Below, in pieces: positions 13,101-28,100 of a stretch of 64,000 bases of DNA. A program made the translations under genes and the position numbers. How positions within the stretch are numbered: position 1 is the stretch's first letter; the number at the start of each line of letters is the position of its first letter. The notes below the pieces were generated by a model. That model did not search any database. It was not told where the DNA came from and saw only the letters and a program-made list of their open reading frames with translations. Source of the stretch: Hippopus hippopus (taxonomy: Eukaryota; Mollusca; Bivalvia; Cardiida; Cardiidae); assembly GCA_946811185.2 (NCBI GenBank), contig OX328096.1:51474252-51538251 (forward strand), given 5' to 3'.

Positions 13101-16100
13101 CAGGTATTTTCTCTTTTTCCCACAATGTTTTCTACCCTCTCAATTGAACCACATCTAATTTCTGGTCTGTAAATGCTTTCAATTTGGATGTGTCCAAACT
13201 TGTCATCTAGTAATGACTTATACCAGTAGGCACTTGCCATGAAACAGTACTATAATTTTTTTTGCAGAGTAATATTGTTTATGAACTGATTGGGGACTAT
13301 CCAAGTCAGGACTTCTTCAGTGTAAACGAGACAACTGGACTGATTGAACTGTACAGAGATTTAAGGTTTGATGTGCTGGAAAACCCTGTCTACATTGTAA
13401 GTATTAATTATTTACCAAATGACCGTGTTTAAACCACCTATAAGAAGAAAGCTTTTGAAAACATTGTGGGAAAAGGAGAAAATGCTGGTTACTAGCTTTT
13501 TCTCCTTTTCACACATTGTTTTCTACCTTTTAAAGAAACAAGCATTATTACTTGAGCCCAATTCAATTTGTCATCTTGCTGACATTCTGAATTAGAATAA
13601 ATTTTTAGCTCTACTGGCTGAAAGCCAGCAGAGCTTATGTCATGGTATGGTTTCCGTTGTCCCTCCGTCTGTCTGTCCATCCATTAGTCTTTTTCTTGTT
13701 TACGCAATAAAGTCTGCATTTGTTGTCAGATTTTTTGAAACTTGCACAGTTTGTTTATCTCATCAATAGATTGAACCTTATTGATTTTGAAAAAAAATCC
13801 AACAAACAGTATGGGAAAAGTAGCCATTTCAAGTTAAAAATTTCCATTTATTGTTTACATGATGGAGTCTTCATTTGTGGTCAGATTTTCATGAAACTTG
13901 CACAGTTTGTTTATCTTATCAATAGCTTCAACCCTATTGATTTTGAAAAAAATCCAACAAACAGTATGGGAAAAGTAGCTATTTCAAGTTAAAAATTTCC
14001 ATTTATTGTTTACATGATGGAGTCTCCATTTGTGGTCAGATTTTCATGAAACTTGCACAGTTTGTTTATCTTATCAATAGCTTCAACCCTATTGATTTTG
14101 AAAAAAATCCAACAAACAGTATGGGAAAAGTAGCTATTTCAAGTTAAAAATTTCCATTTATTGTTTACATGATGGAGTCTCCATTTGTGGTCAGATTTTC
14201 ATGAAACTTGCACAGTTTGTTTATCTTATCAATAGCTTCAACCCTATTGACTTTGAAAAAAATCCAACAAACAGTATGGGAAAAGTAGCTATTTCAAGTT
14301 AAAAATTTCCATTTATTGTTTACATGATAGAGTCTCCATTTGTGGTCAGATTTTTGTGAAACTTGCGCAGTTCGTTTATCTTGTCAATAGCTTAAACCCT
14401 ATTGACTTTGAAAAAAAATCCAACAAACAGTATGGGAAAAGAAGCCATTTGAAGTTGAAAATTTCCCTTTCTTGTTTAGGCAATGAAGTCTTCATTTTTG
14501 ATCCAATACTTTTGAAACTTTCAAAGATTGTTTGGTTCATCAAGGGAGTGAACTCTATTAAAAGTGAAGAAAATCTTCTTTGAAATTTGCTGGGATTGTT
14601 TAATACAAGGTGTACTGAAATCCTATCAAATTTGGCTAGATTCCAAACAATTATATTTCAGAAATTGCACTTCATTTTTTTTCACTGTTTGTTCAATTCA
14701 CCATGCCTTCTTATGCTGTCTTAGTGGATTCAAGCCCGGTTGTAAGAACATCCCTCCCTTTTTTTTGTGTTTTTGTGTTTTTTCTTTTTGCCACATGAAT
14801 TCATAATGAACGCTAGCAAAAAAGCAAAATCACTGCCAGTAGAGCGATTTCAGGCCCTCAAGGGCCTCTAGTTATTTCTAGGTTTCATTCTAACCCTTTA
14901 CCACTGAATCCCAATTTTTAACGACCATGTGGTAAAAGCCTCTTGAAAACTTTAGAAATGGAGAAAGTGATGGTAACCAGCACTTTCTCCTTTTCCACAG
15001 TGTTTTCTACTCTATCAAAGACAAGTTTCATCAATTGAATCTCACCTGAATTGTCATCTGCAAATGCTTTCAATTCAGACAAATCTACAGTTTTGCCATT
15101 TGGTAATGAGTTAAGTTAGTTATTGTTCTCAAAACAGCCATGATACACTGTACAGGATACAAAAACTGCACAAGTAGTAAAGTTATGACTGAAAGTATCA
15201 GGTTATATTCAACTGATACTTTTCTACAATCCATAGGCTAGCATTAAAAAAAAAATTAAATTTATTTTATACTTATAAATATATGGCTCAGACACATGCA
15301 TAGCATTTGGCTATAATCAGAAAAGATGGAAAAACAAACCTACACATTGTCAAAGATAGTCCTAGATGTGGTATGGTGATGTAGATTGCTTGAACAGGAT
15401 GTTTTTTTTTTTCAATAGATCAAAGTGGTTGCCTATGACAAGGAGAGACCAGAGTTGAGAAACACTGCCACAGTGACGGTAACAGCCATCAGGAATTTGA
15501 ATGGACCAAGTGTAATTCCACCATCGGTTATTATTGATGTAGACGAAGATTCAGATGTTGACCAGTGGGCATACCCAGTTAATGCCACTGATCCGGATAG
15601 TGTGAGTAGAACGCAAATAAGATGCATGTAGTTAGAACAATGTTTGGTTAAAAAGGTTGGTTGGGTTTCCCCTGTACCAGTGGGTACGGCACTGGTTTTA
15701 TGATCAAGAGGGTCAGTGTTCAATCTTTACTCTCTGTGCTGGCCATGAAAATTTGTCCAGTGGCAAAGCACTACTTGACCTCAACCAAGAACCGATGAAA
15801 CAAAGGGAACTCATGACAAAGTGAACTATCTCTATAATATTACTCTGGCATTTAACTGGATTTTGATCCAACTTTTTTAGGGAGTAGCAAGTCAGTATTT
15901 TAATAGGAAAAATTATATGGACATGACAGTTACAAGTAAAAAATTAAGCTGGAAAAAGCCTCGAAGGGCTCAAACTTGTGACCTGCAAAACTAACTAAAG
16001 TCAGTGACTCTGCCACTGAGCTATTGAGGCACACAATGTTTACCAGTCTTTGAAATGTTTTATCCCTTGTTAAGCAACAAAGGCTGTACTGTTACTAACA

Positions 16101-19100
16101 GTATAGGAAGTTTTAAAAATACGGAAATAATATGTGATTTCTACAGGGTATTAAACCCATGACTGTTTTTGACAATACACTTGTGTATTATTGCTTTTTT
16201 GGGTTCCAATTCTGATTTATTTGTAGTTATGAAGGTGTGAAACCAACCACAGCACATGCTGAAATTTGTAATATACATATGTACCAGGCTCTTTTATGGG
16301 AAAGTGATGTCATTGTTGCCAAGACCTATTTATGTGGAATGCTTTATTGTTTTCATGTTTAATAACAACAAGAGTAACTGCAAATGTTATTTGAAATCAA
16401 CAAAATTGTGGAAACATTTCAATTTACTGCCTCCAAAATGTTTCATTCTACATTTGATGTAAATGTTACAGAGCTATCTCCATGTGTATGCACACATTTC
16501 AAACCAAACAATACTGTAGGCATGGACCAGTGAATAATATATAGGCTAAAGCTGATTATGCAGTATGCTTGTTTGTCTAATATTTGTTTTATGTGCTAAA
16601 AAGGAATCTCACATTTTTGTTTCCTTTATTTCATTTTTATGAAAGTTGTTGACAAAAATATATACATGTATGATGCTTACATCAAAAAGTTTTGTCAACT
16701 CATTTGATAAAATTCATAGCCCATAAACACTCATGTAAGATCTTTTTTTTATATATTTGTACTGTGGAATCTTCCATTTCAGGACGAGCTTAGATGTTCC
16801 ATTGTTGGTGATGCCAAATCCATAGAATATTTTACCATTTCACCAGAAACTTGTATCATTACTCTACAAAAGAATCTCTCATCTGATCCAGATCGTACCA
16901 CAGAATACCGTGTAAGTATAATTTATATTTTGCTTGATAACCCTTTACAGTTCTGTGTTTTAATAAGTCTGAGGTAAAAGGCTTTAGAAAACATTGGTGA
17001 AAAAGGCAAAAAAGCTGCTAATCAGCATGTGTAAAACAATTGAGTCATGTTCTGGCAAAAAGGGGCTTAAAGCACCTGCGAAAAGTATTGACCCAGGTCA
17101 GCCCTCTCAGTCTGCGCAGGCTGACCTGGGCTGAAACTTTGCTATTGGTCAATTTTCAGTATGTACAAGGATCAGTCTACCTCATGATTAAGTCAGTTTT
17201 AAAAAAAAAAAAAAGGCTATTATGAGTCCATAATTATGTGATGGCTTGATTGGTATAATGCATCACGGAGATAGCTTAGGCGCCCTTTTGCCAGGACATG
17301 CCTCAATTTATTTTATACTGTCATTGATCTGAGTAAAACAGGGATGTTACCTAAATTGCATATACAACAAACCAGAACATATTTTCTGTACCCCAGTGTA
17401 CTCTGTAGGTTTTTGGATATCATTCATGTACTCTGTGTGGAACATCATCATGCTCACAGACCACTACTATGTATTCAGGTTTGCCTCTTTCCTTGAAATC
17501 CCAAAAAAGGTGCAACTTCTGATTCTTTTTGTATATTTCATATGTATTGTGATATTTTGTAATTCCAAAGCAGAGTTCTGCCGAGGACGCACCATTGCGG
17601 GATCGGCGCTAAAAAATTACAGACGGCGCATTAAAATTATGTCTAATGGGCCAACTGGCACGTTAAAAATACGCAGCGTCGGCCATAGGTCCGAAAAATA
17701 TGTGGGGCGAATCAACTGGTATAAAGTGGTTCCCGCTTTATCTCTGTTTAGTTATCCGAATTCAGAAAGACGCTTGGAACAAAGTTGTTGTTCGTATCAT
17801 TGATTTTCATTGGATAAACTTCTTCAGCAACAAGGTATTTCCCTAATTTTGACCAATAGATATCTTTGTCGCAACAACACGGAACACGTTTTCGAGTTCG
17901 TTCTGCATCAGATGATCGCAGTCTTCGCGATGGCTGAAAAGAAGCAGACAAAAAAAAAAAAAAACTAGATCCATACTCATTTATTTTGGCCAATCTGCGT
18001 CAGAAAAGGCCAAAACAGACACCCAGCTTGAGCCTACCGATCGGCCGAATACAGACTCGGAACACTCATAGTCATAAACCTCAACAGATGATGATAAGTC
18101 CGACCCCAGGCAAAAATAAATGGCTCTCGGATTTTCCCAGGTTGCTGTATGACTGAAAAAAATCCATGACTTGTTCATTGTGTATAAGTCACAAAAAAGC
18201 ACAACTCTCTCACTGAACCTACTAAAAACTTCAGAACTAGCACATTAACGAGGCGCAGATAGTTCCAATCATATAGCTGCAGTCCTTGCAGATTCGATGA
18301 CTGGTGACCTCCAGAAGAGTGTCAAGCATATATTTGATCAGTAAGAGAGTAGTGTCATGTCAGCTTTGAAGGTTATATTTTGGATAGCCAAAGAAGATAT
18401 TCCAATAACAAAATATGACAAGTCTTTTGAAATTGTTGGAAAACCTTGATTGTCCTAATATTTCTGCTCTTAAATGTGGTAAAACTGTTTCCAGTTCCTC
18501 TGATAAATCTACTACTGAATTGATGGAGGCACTGGCTTATGTTGCAAGAAAATCAGTGGATATCTGCCTGGAAAAAATATCCATTTTATGTCTCATTAGA
18601 TGTCTGATTGACTGACTTGGCCCCATGTAGCATGTAGATGGCCCCACTTTTTAAGCTTGGGTGGGCCAGTGGCCCTTATAGCTCAAAACCTTGGCAGAAC
18701 ACTGCCAAAGAAAAGTTATAAAATAAAAGGAGCATTACAATTGTCTGCATTCCTTTGTGGTCGGATGAGGTCTTGTTGTGTGTGTAAAGAGGTTTGCGAT
18801 GGATTTGACCTTTGGTCACATCCTAAACACACCTCTTTACACACGCAACTAAACCTGATCAAACTCTAACAGCTGTTGAAACATAACAGTTCTCAAGATA
18901 TTGAACTTGTTGTGGTGACATTTAACCCTTTACTACACCGCCCCAAGTTTTAATGATGAAAGAAGAAGGATTTCAAAAAGATTGTGGGAAAAGGAGAAAA
19001 TGCTGGTAACCAGCATTTTCTCCCTTTTTCACAATGTTTTATACCTTATCAAAAGCAGAAGTCATCTTTTGAACTACATCTTGTATGTCATCTACAAATG

Positions 19101-22100
19101 CTCTGAGTTTAGTAGAGTCCAAAATGTTGTCAATAAGTAAAGAGTTAAATTGTTTGATGCAGATTACTGTGCAAGTAACAGACGGAGGTGGTAGGATTTC
19201 AAGCGGCCTGGTTGTTGTGCGGGTACCAAGAGACAGGATCAGTCCCCAGCTGAACTTGCCTTTCACAGTGACTTTAAATGAAAACGATCCTCCAGGACTT
19301 GCTGTCTTCACAGTGGAGGCCACAGACGGTGATCAGCTGGTGAGTCATAAATCCTCTTCTTTGAACCCTTTATCACAAAATCCAGAGTTTTAACGATCCT
19401 AATTCAGATGGTTTTTGAAATCATTGTTGGTAAAGGGGAAATTGCTGTTTACTGGCATTTTCTTCTCCACCTACAATGTTTCCTACCCTTTCACAGACAA
19501 GTGCTACTGTTTGAGCTACTTTTATTTAGTCTTCTGAAAATACTTTTCAGTATGGTGAAGTCTAAATTTTGTTGTCTGATGAAGAGTTAAAATATTACCC
19601 TAAGCTTTCTGGACAAAAAAAATTAAAACCACTTTATTTTTTAGAATGAGTAGATAGCATGGTGAGAAATAGAGAATTTACTTTCTCTGAGCAGTCTCTT
19701 TAGTTCTCATAGTTTAAAAATAATTTACTGCAGAGGTGAAAAAGCCAATAAGATGGTGTAAAAAGTTCATTCAGTATATTTGCCAATAAGGTGACTAGAT
19801 AAGCAAGTTTTGGCTTCAGAGATGGTAACTAAGGGATTATTGAACTTTCAAGTTAAATTCGATCATTAACACTTGGAACGCTGGATGAATCTAACCAACA
19901 AGTTCAGTCTAGAAATAAGGCCTTGAAAATTGCAGTTTCATCTTTGCTTTTTTGTACAGTTTTTCAGCAAAGTGGACAGTATAGATCTAAGATCAAAGTG
20001 CATGTTTTTTGCGGTATGATCTTAATGTACAATGGCAAAAAAAGCAACCATATAACAAATGGTTTGGCAATCAGAAATTGTATCACTTTCTAAATGTAGA
20101 ACTAAACAAAGAATACTATGAAGAATGACTGGACTTTGATCTTTATTTTCTTTGTCTTGAGTGTAAACATTTGGTCGTGTCATAATTTGCTAATACAGAT
20201 GTACATTGCTAATTTCTTATTTTATTTATCTAAACAGGGTTCTATGGTGTACAGGATAGTTGGGGAATTCCCCGCCAATATGTTCTTCAGGATTGATCAA
20301 GGAACAGGAGTTGTTACCACACTGTTTTCACCCAAGTCAGACAATCTGGAGACTGAAGCTTACAATGTAATGCTTATAGTTTGACCTTTCTTTGCAAGTG
20401 TTTGATTTAACTCTCTTGCAAATGACAAAACGTCAGACTTGCCTAAATTGAAAGTATTTACAGACAACAAATTCCTAGTACCTAAAATGATGGGATTTAT
20501 CCAGAAAACTTTGTGGGAAAAGAAAAAAATGCTGGTTACCAGCGTTTTTTTCCTTTCCCACAAAATTTTCGAAAGCCTCTTACCCTATCAAAACTTGGGA
20601 TCGTTTAGTAAACGGTTAAAAAATCTAAACAAAGCAATGGATAATTGGGTAAAGAACCATATCAGTGAATATCTAAATGAGCAACATTCTGGCAAAAGGG
20701 GGCTGAATGTATATCCCTGATGCATTATACCAAGCAAGTCATCACAAAATTGTGGATGTATAAAATCTATTTTGTCTAACGACCAACTGAATCATGAGGC
20801 ACACTGTTCGTTGGACATGTAGAAAATTGACCTGTAGTTGAAATTTTCCCACCAAGTCATCCTGCGCAGACTGTGCATGCTGACCTGGATCAATACTTTT
20901 CAGATTAAGCCCCCTTTTCACAGTGCATGGCTTAAATCTTATTGCTGGCTTTAACTGTCTTGTTGATATATACAGTTATTGTAATATAGGTAGCTTTTAC
21001 TTCAATTTTTTAGCAGGATGTATTTATTTTTAAGAAGATCAGTGTTACATTCCTCTTTCTATTATTATGACAGCTTATTGTTGAAAGTTACGATGATGCC
21101 TGGCCAGACAATAGGGTGAGAGGTAACCTAACCATTAGAATTACCAGAAATCCAAATAGGCCAGTCTTCTTACCCACCAATCAGTATAGCAGAACTATTG
21201 ATGCAGACTTTCGACCCAGTGACATACTTCTTGTATTGTCTGCGAGTGACCGAGACAATGTGAGTCAAATATTAGTTTTTTGTTGAAGCAAGACTGTTTT
21301 CAAAGAAAATGTTTAGGTATTTCCATAGCCCTATGATCATCTGCATCATAATACAAAACTTTTTATTTTTCTGATGTCTCTCATTGCTGAAGATATTTTC
21401 TTGAAAACTCAGAATACTCCTTTACTAGGCTGTTTTAAGAGAAAATATCTAGGTAATACCCTGGTCATCATTTCAGTTGCCATACAAAAACTTGGCATGA
21501 TGGTTACCAGCTTTTTCTCTTTTTCCCACAATGTTTTACAAAAACCTTTAACCTTAGGGTTGTTAAAACTCAGGATTGTATGTTAAAGAGTTAAAGCATT
21601 TGTACTATAGACCTTTTGACTGTTATGCAGCTGCTTTTGTATGTATATCTTCACAACAAACTTGCCACCTTTGGGATCATTTCAACTGATTTTCTTAGGT
21701 TCATATTTACCAACCATACTATATAGATTTAGAAAGTACAACAATTTCTGATTGGCTAAACCATTTCTTTTAGCCGATCCGAAATTGTGTTACTTTGAGA
21801 TTTTGAAAGTTCTTGAGAATTAGGCGAAGAATTGGTGTTGAGAGTAATCGATAAATACTGGCAAAGAGTCAAAAATGACTGCTTATTGGTAGACCAATAT
21901 TGGGAAAAGAGATGCTTATTCTATTAGCCTTTTCCTTTAACTTTCTCATGAGGGGTCATTTAACCCCTTTCAAATGAATAAAAGAGGGCAACATTTAAAT
22001 TTTGGGGGACTTTGGAAAATTTAGGGGTCTAAATTCAAAGAATAAGGGGGTCAAGGAAAAAACCCTGTTCTATAAATTCTATTTTGTTTTCTAGGATACC

Positions 22101-25100
22101 TTGACTTTCATCAACATGGCACCTCCAGAATATGATACGCTCTTCTATGTTACTGAGGATGGAGTGATATACTTGATGGAGGATTTATCTAACATCACCA
22201 TGCAGCAGGTATATCAGTTCAATGTCAGGGTTACTGATGGTCGCCAGACTAACATGGGTGAAGCTGATGCTACGGTAACAATAATTGTGAATCCATTGGC
22301 CGGTCCACCAGAGTTTACACAAGCTTCCTACAGCACAACTGTCTTCATCAACCAAGCTGTCAACTCTACATTCTTTAGCGTGTCTGCTTTTGACTCTGAC
22401 CTCAGGGTATGTGTACTGTTTTATTCTTTGAAATCCTATATTGTTATCCATGTAGATCTTTACCGTTTTCCAAATGACAAAATTTTTAACTCAAACGAAT
22501 TAAAAGCATTTGCAGATGACAAATCATTTGTACCTCAAGTGATGATTTCTGTCTTCAACTTGGTAAAAATCACTGTGAGAAAAGGGTAAAAAACACTGTG
22601 AGAAAAGGAGACAATGCTAGTTACCAGCATTTTTTCTTTTCACACAATATTGTCCAAAGTCTTCTTTCTTAGGGTCATTACAACTCAGCATTGTATGGTA
22701 CAGATTTAACTTAACTCTTTCAGCGCCAAATAAATAACTCAACCTCTTCCGACGGCGCTAAATACAATCCATTGAAACTTACAAAGATTCTGATTGTATA
22801 GGCTTGACTACACAATCAGATGGTATAGATCAAAGCTCAGACTGCACATTCTGTGCAGTCTGATCTTGATCTATGCCGTCCACAAAAGTCACTGTTTTCG
22901 TCTATGGCATGGAAAGGGTTAAGATTTGTCAGGACATACTCGTGAAATGATTAACACAGCTATGCAACTTGTTTTTAACCTTAGTTTAAATCATACAATC
23001 AAGAGTTTTAATGGTCCTATGAAATTAAGCACTTGAGACATTGTGTGAAAAGGAGAAAATGCTGGTAACCAGCATGTTGTCTTTTTCGTCTAGTGTTTTT
23101 TTCACCTGTTTTAAAACCAATCCTATCATTTAATTTGTCATCTTTGTTGTCTGGTAATGAGTTAAACACTTTCACACTTTTACTTGTTAACTTTACACAT
23201 GTACATGTTACAGATTTAATGACTCTTGAAACATTGTATGAAAATTACAATAATGGAGGTATTCAGTATTTTCTCCATTTGTCTATAATTTTGTCTATCC
23301 TTTTAACTCTTTACTTAACGAAAAAATTAAAGACTTGTCCAAATTGAAATCATTTCAAAACGACAATTTAAATGATGGATTTTGTCTTTGTAAGTGTATA
23401 ACACACTGTGGGAAAAGGAGAAAATGCTGGTTACCAGCATTTACTCCAATTCCCACTATGTTTTCAAAATACTTCTTATTCAGGGTTGTTAAAACTTGGG
23501 ATTGTGTGGTAAAGGGTTATCCCTTTACCAAACTATCACAAGTTTCAATGACCTGACAGAGCAGGCTTCTGAAAACATTGTTGGAAAAAGAGAATATGCT
23601 GGTAACCAGCATTTTCTCCTCTTCCCACAAGATTTTCTATCATTTTAAAGACAGATATCAACCTTTGAGCTACACTTTTTTTTGTGGTCTGCAAATGCTT
23701 TATTTTTGGTCAAGTCTTAAAGTTTGCCATTTGATAAAGTGTTACAGACAAATATATTTAAAGGCCAAATAGTAGCCAAAAGTTAAAAAAAAAAAAATAG
23801 GGTAAAATTACAAGAAAATTAATTTCAGACCATTTAAATGTATGGATATAATTATGAGTCTGACACCATGCTATAGTATACGGTCTGTAAAAGTTGCTGT
23901 CAAAGAAACCAGTTTTAAAATTGGAATTAAAGTTGGTACCTTTATTCTAGTTTTATGATTCATTTTTCTAACATCCATACTTTTAAAGGGTATGACTTAA
24001 ATAGGCCTGCATTTTTGACTCCTACATTGCTTACTTTAAGCCACTATTGGGCATTTAAAGACAATTTCAATCATTTGTCATTTAAAAATACTCTCAGTGT
24101 GAAGGTAAAAATTTTGTTTTCTCGCTAAGTGTTAATAAATCAACAATTCTAGGGAGCAGTTGTATACAGTCTAGAGGGCACAGAACTTGGAAAAGAATAT
24201 TTCTTCTTGGACAATCTTGGTAATATTTATGTCCGAAAACCTCTGAACAATGAGACTTTACAGTATCTTGTAAGTATAGCTGATTTCGTAATATTTAACC
24301 CTTTTTTTCTGTTTATTGTTACCCCTGATACATTTTTCTAAAGAAGTAAGAAAAGAAAAAAAGATCAGTTTATTTATATGCTATGTGTGTAGGGGGTTTA
24401 ATGCAGCTGCAAAAAGTAGTGACCTAGATAAGCCTGCACATTCAGTGCAGGCTGACCCGTGTCAAAACATCATTGCTTTTGGAAAATTTTCTGCATTTCC
24501 AAGGACATTCTACTTCATAGTTTAGTCACTTGTTAGACAAAATATATTTTATGGATCCATAATTATATCATGATTTGCTTGATATCATGGGGATGCATTA
24601 AACCCTCTTTTCACAGAGTATGACTCATAAATTTTGTTTGGTCATTATCTGCGCACCTAGATACCTAGTTTATTGCCTTAGCTTTACCACCAAAATGAAA
24701 TCTTTGAAACATGGTAAACTCTAGGAATGCGGAGTAAACCAGACAGAACTTTTCATCCTTGAAATAAAACCCAAATAATTGCTATTTAATGATTGATTTC
24801 GTCTATGCGGTTTCAGCAAACTGGACAGTGTAGATCAAAGATCAGGCTGCACAAATCTACACTGGCTGCAATGGTAACCATAATCTTGGAAGGGGGCTGT
24901 TTTCAGTGTGGTCTAGTCTAAAATTTTGTCTTCTAGTGAAGAGCTCAACTGACACAGGGTCTTTTGATATTTTGCTGCAAAAATCAATACTTTGAGTAAC
25001 TTGTAATTACATTTAATCCAGTTTTAATAAATGTTTTCAACCATTTGAAAGACCGAAATTATTTCAATGACCTTTATTAAGTTTGACATATGTGAATGCT

Positions 25101-28100
25101 TTGAATTTTGTTGGTTGTAAAATATTTGCCTATTTGTCCTATGGTCACCAGAATTTTCTCCTTTTCCCACAATGTTTTCCACCCATCAAGACAAATTTCT
25201 ATTTTTGACATTCAATTTTTCCTCTGTAATTAAGACAAGTCTTAAATTTTCTCATCTGGTAAAGATTTCTGGATTGCTTTTTATTTTTCAGCTTTACATT
25301 TTTGCCGCTGATACTGGGCGACCTGATGACAGAAGTGCTGCGTCTGTTCTTATTACTGTGATCCGAAACTTGAATGATCCAGAATTTGAAAATGGCCAAA
25401 CAGTTTATTTTGCCAATATCAAGGACTATGATGGGCCTGGAACCTTTGTCGTCGACGTGAATGCAACTGACAAGGACTTTACTGTAAGTGTTGAATGTTA
25501 TAATATTGTTATTTTTCCAATTATTTTTCTGACACATTACAGCTTGCACAGACACTTTTTTAGTCTCGCAGGCATTATTTTTGAAAACTTCTAAGCAAAC
25601 TCTTTTTTTTTTTGCCACAAAACTTTTTACATTTTAGTCACGTTATGTGAAAAGGGGGCTTAATGCATCTTTGAAAAGTATCAACTCATGTCAGCCTGCG
25701 CAGTCTGTGCAGGCTGGCCTAGGTGGAAACTTTTTGCTATTTGTAAATTTTTTGCATGTCCAAGGACCATTTTACCTCTGGATCCAGTAGATTGTTAGAC
25801 TAAATAGATTTCATGGATTCATAATTATTTGATGACTTGCTTGGTATGATGCATCACAAAGATGCATTTAATCCCACTTTGTAAGAGCAAGGCTCATTTG
25901 TATTTTAATTCTACCTTGGATTATCCATAGTGTGGAAGAATGACTTCAAACATGTATGTTGCAGATTCAGTTTAGTTTGTAATAATCTTAACCCTTTACA
26001 AACCCTTCAGAGTTTTAAAGACCCTGAGGAAAAAGCCTTTTGAAAACATTTTGGAAAAAGAAGAAAATGCTGGTAACCAGTATTTTCTCAACAGTGTTTT
26101 CTACCTTTCCAGAAACAAATTTCAAATTTTGAGTCACATTTATTTTGTTATCTGCAAAGGCTTTTGATTTGGATAAGTAAAAAAATTTGTTGCTTGGTAA
26201 AGGCTTAGCTCTTTACCAAACAACAAAATGTTGGACTAGTCGAAATTGACAGCATTTACAGACGACACAATAAATATGATTTGAAATCTGAAATTTGTGT
26301 AGGAAAGGGTAAAAAACATTGTGGGAAAAGGAGAAAATGCTGGTTACCTGCACTTCCTCTTTTTCCCACAATATTTTCAAAAGGCATCTTTCTCAGGGTT
26401 GTTTAAAAGTTGGGATTATGTGGTAAAGGCTTTAATGAGATCATCTTTTTTGCCCAAATACATGCTGTAGTGAAATTTTGGGCAAGTATCCTACTTATAG
26501 TACCAGTAACTCTTTACCAAATGACAGTGTTTTTTCCTCGACCAATTTGAAAGTATTTGCAGATGACAAATTGAATATTGCTCAAATGGTCAGATTTGTC
26601 TATGGTAGGGTAGAAAACACTGTGGGAAAAGGAGAATATGCTGCAGTATTTCCTCCTTTTCCCACATTGTTTTCAAAAGCTGTCTTCTCAGGGTCATTAA
26701 AAGTCAGGATTGTGTGGTAAAAGATTTTCAAAATACAGTCCTGAGTTTTCATAATCTTGAAAGTTAAATGTTTTGTAAACATTTTGAGGAACAGGAGAAA
26801 ATGTTGATAACCAGATAGATGTGACTAAAAGTATTTTTTTGACTTTGCAGAGACCTGAGAACGAGGTTCAGTTTGACTTTAGTAGTGGAAACAATTTTTT
26901 GGATTACTTCATGATAGATCCAAGAACTGGAGTCATCACAGTCTCCTCACAGGTTTCATATGATCCTCTGGCGCCAAGTCAATATGTGGTAAGTAGTAAG
27001 CTTGGATGTTTTTGGAGAAAACCTACTGGCTTGTCAATGCATTGATATGTCTGTGGCCTCTGCTTCTTCATTGTTGTCATTTGAAAACTTTGACATTTCC
27101 TCATATTTCTGCCATTGGTGAAGATAATATACTTTAAACTGATGTAGAATTTTCACTGAAATGTAACAGCAGACATGTGTTGGCAACCACTTGTGGTACT
27201 CTTGTTTTTTGCATTTCTATAGTTTTTGTTTACAAACATGCACACCTACCTTTCTAAACTGAACCCTTTTCCACACAAGACCCAGTTTTAATAACATATG
27301 AAGGAGAGAAGGCTTTTTAAAACATCGTGGGAAAAAAGATTCTCTTTTTCCAACAGTGTTTTCTAGCCTTTAAAGGACAAATAAGTTCAGCCATATTTGA
27401 TATGTCCTTTTCACTTGCTTTGTACGTGACAAAATTTTTTTTTGTTTGGTGAAAGTAAAATTTACCAACCATTCGTAAGTTTGTTTAAAAGTTGTAACTC
27501 CAAGTCTATTTAAATGATTAGATGGAGTATTGTGTCTTGCGGCTAATTATAGCTGGCATTTCAATATTTTATTCAAATTTAACTGTTTAGCAAACCGTCA
27601 TATGTTTTAAGAAAAAAAGCTTTGGAAAACATCATGGGAAAAGGATAAAATACTGGTAACCAGCATTTTCTCCTTTTCCCACAATATTTTTTTTTTAAAT
27701 TTCAAAGATAACAACTTTTTTTTCAGCCACATTGAATCTTTTGTCTACAAATAAATTCAAATTTTGCCGTCAGAAATTCAGTCATTGGTACAGACTTGAT
27801 TCTTTACCAGACAGCAAAATTTGAGACTTGTATAAAATGACACCATTTGCATACGACAAAGTTATTATGACTTCGATGAATTGTACTTGAAAGGGTAGAG
27901 AAACATAAACTTAAACTTGAAACACAATAAAAACATAAGTACAAACTTGGTTTTTCTTGTATACAGATGAAAATGATGAATTTTAATTTTTCAGTTGTTT
28001 GTTGTGGCATCAGACAGCACCTTGGATCCAACTGGTTCTAGATCAGTTACAGCAACTGTTACAGTTCTTGTCGAACGAAATGAAGCACCAGTCATTCAAA

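Noticed and set aside
13720..14583. Open frames repeating L-A-Q-F-V-Y-L-I-N-S
   Set aside because: Products of the 155-bp tandem repeat, not genes.
15957..16032. Possible tRNA gene on the minus strand
   Set aside because: A and B boxes are visible, but the acceptor stem does not pair; a tRNA-derived SINE fits better.
17396..17803. 135-residue open frame with a hydrophobic N-terminal half
   Set aside because: It straddles the border between ordinary intron and the GC-rich insertion, matches no family I know and overlaps the degraded hAT-like fragment.
25199..25618. 139-residue frame on the minus strand
   Set aside because: It is the antisense shadow of exon 20 and its flanks.
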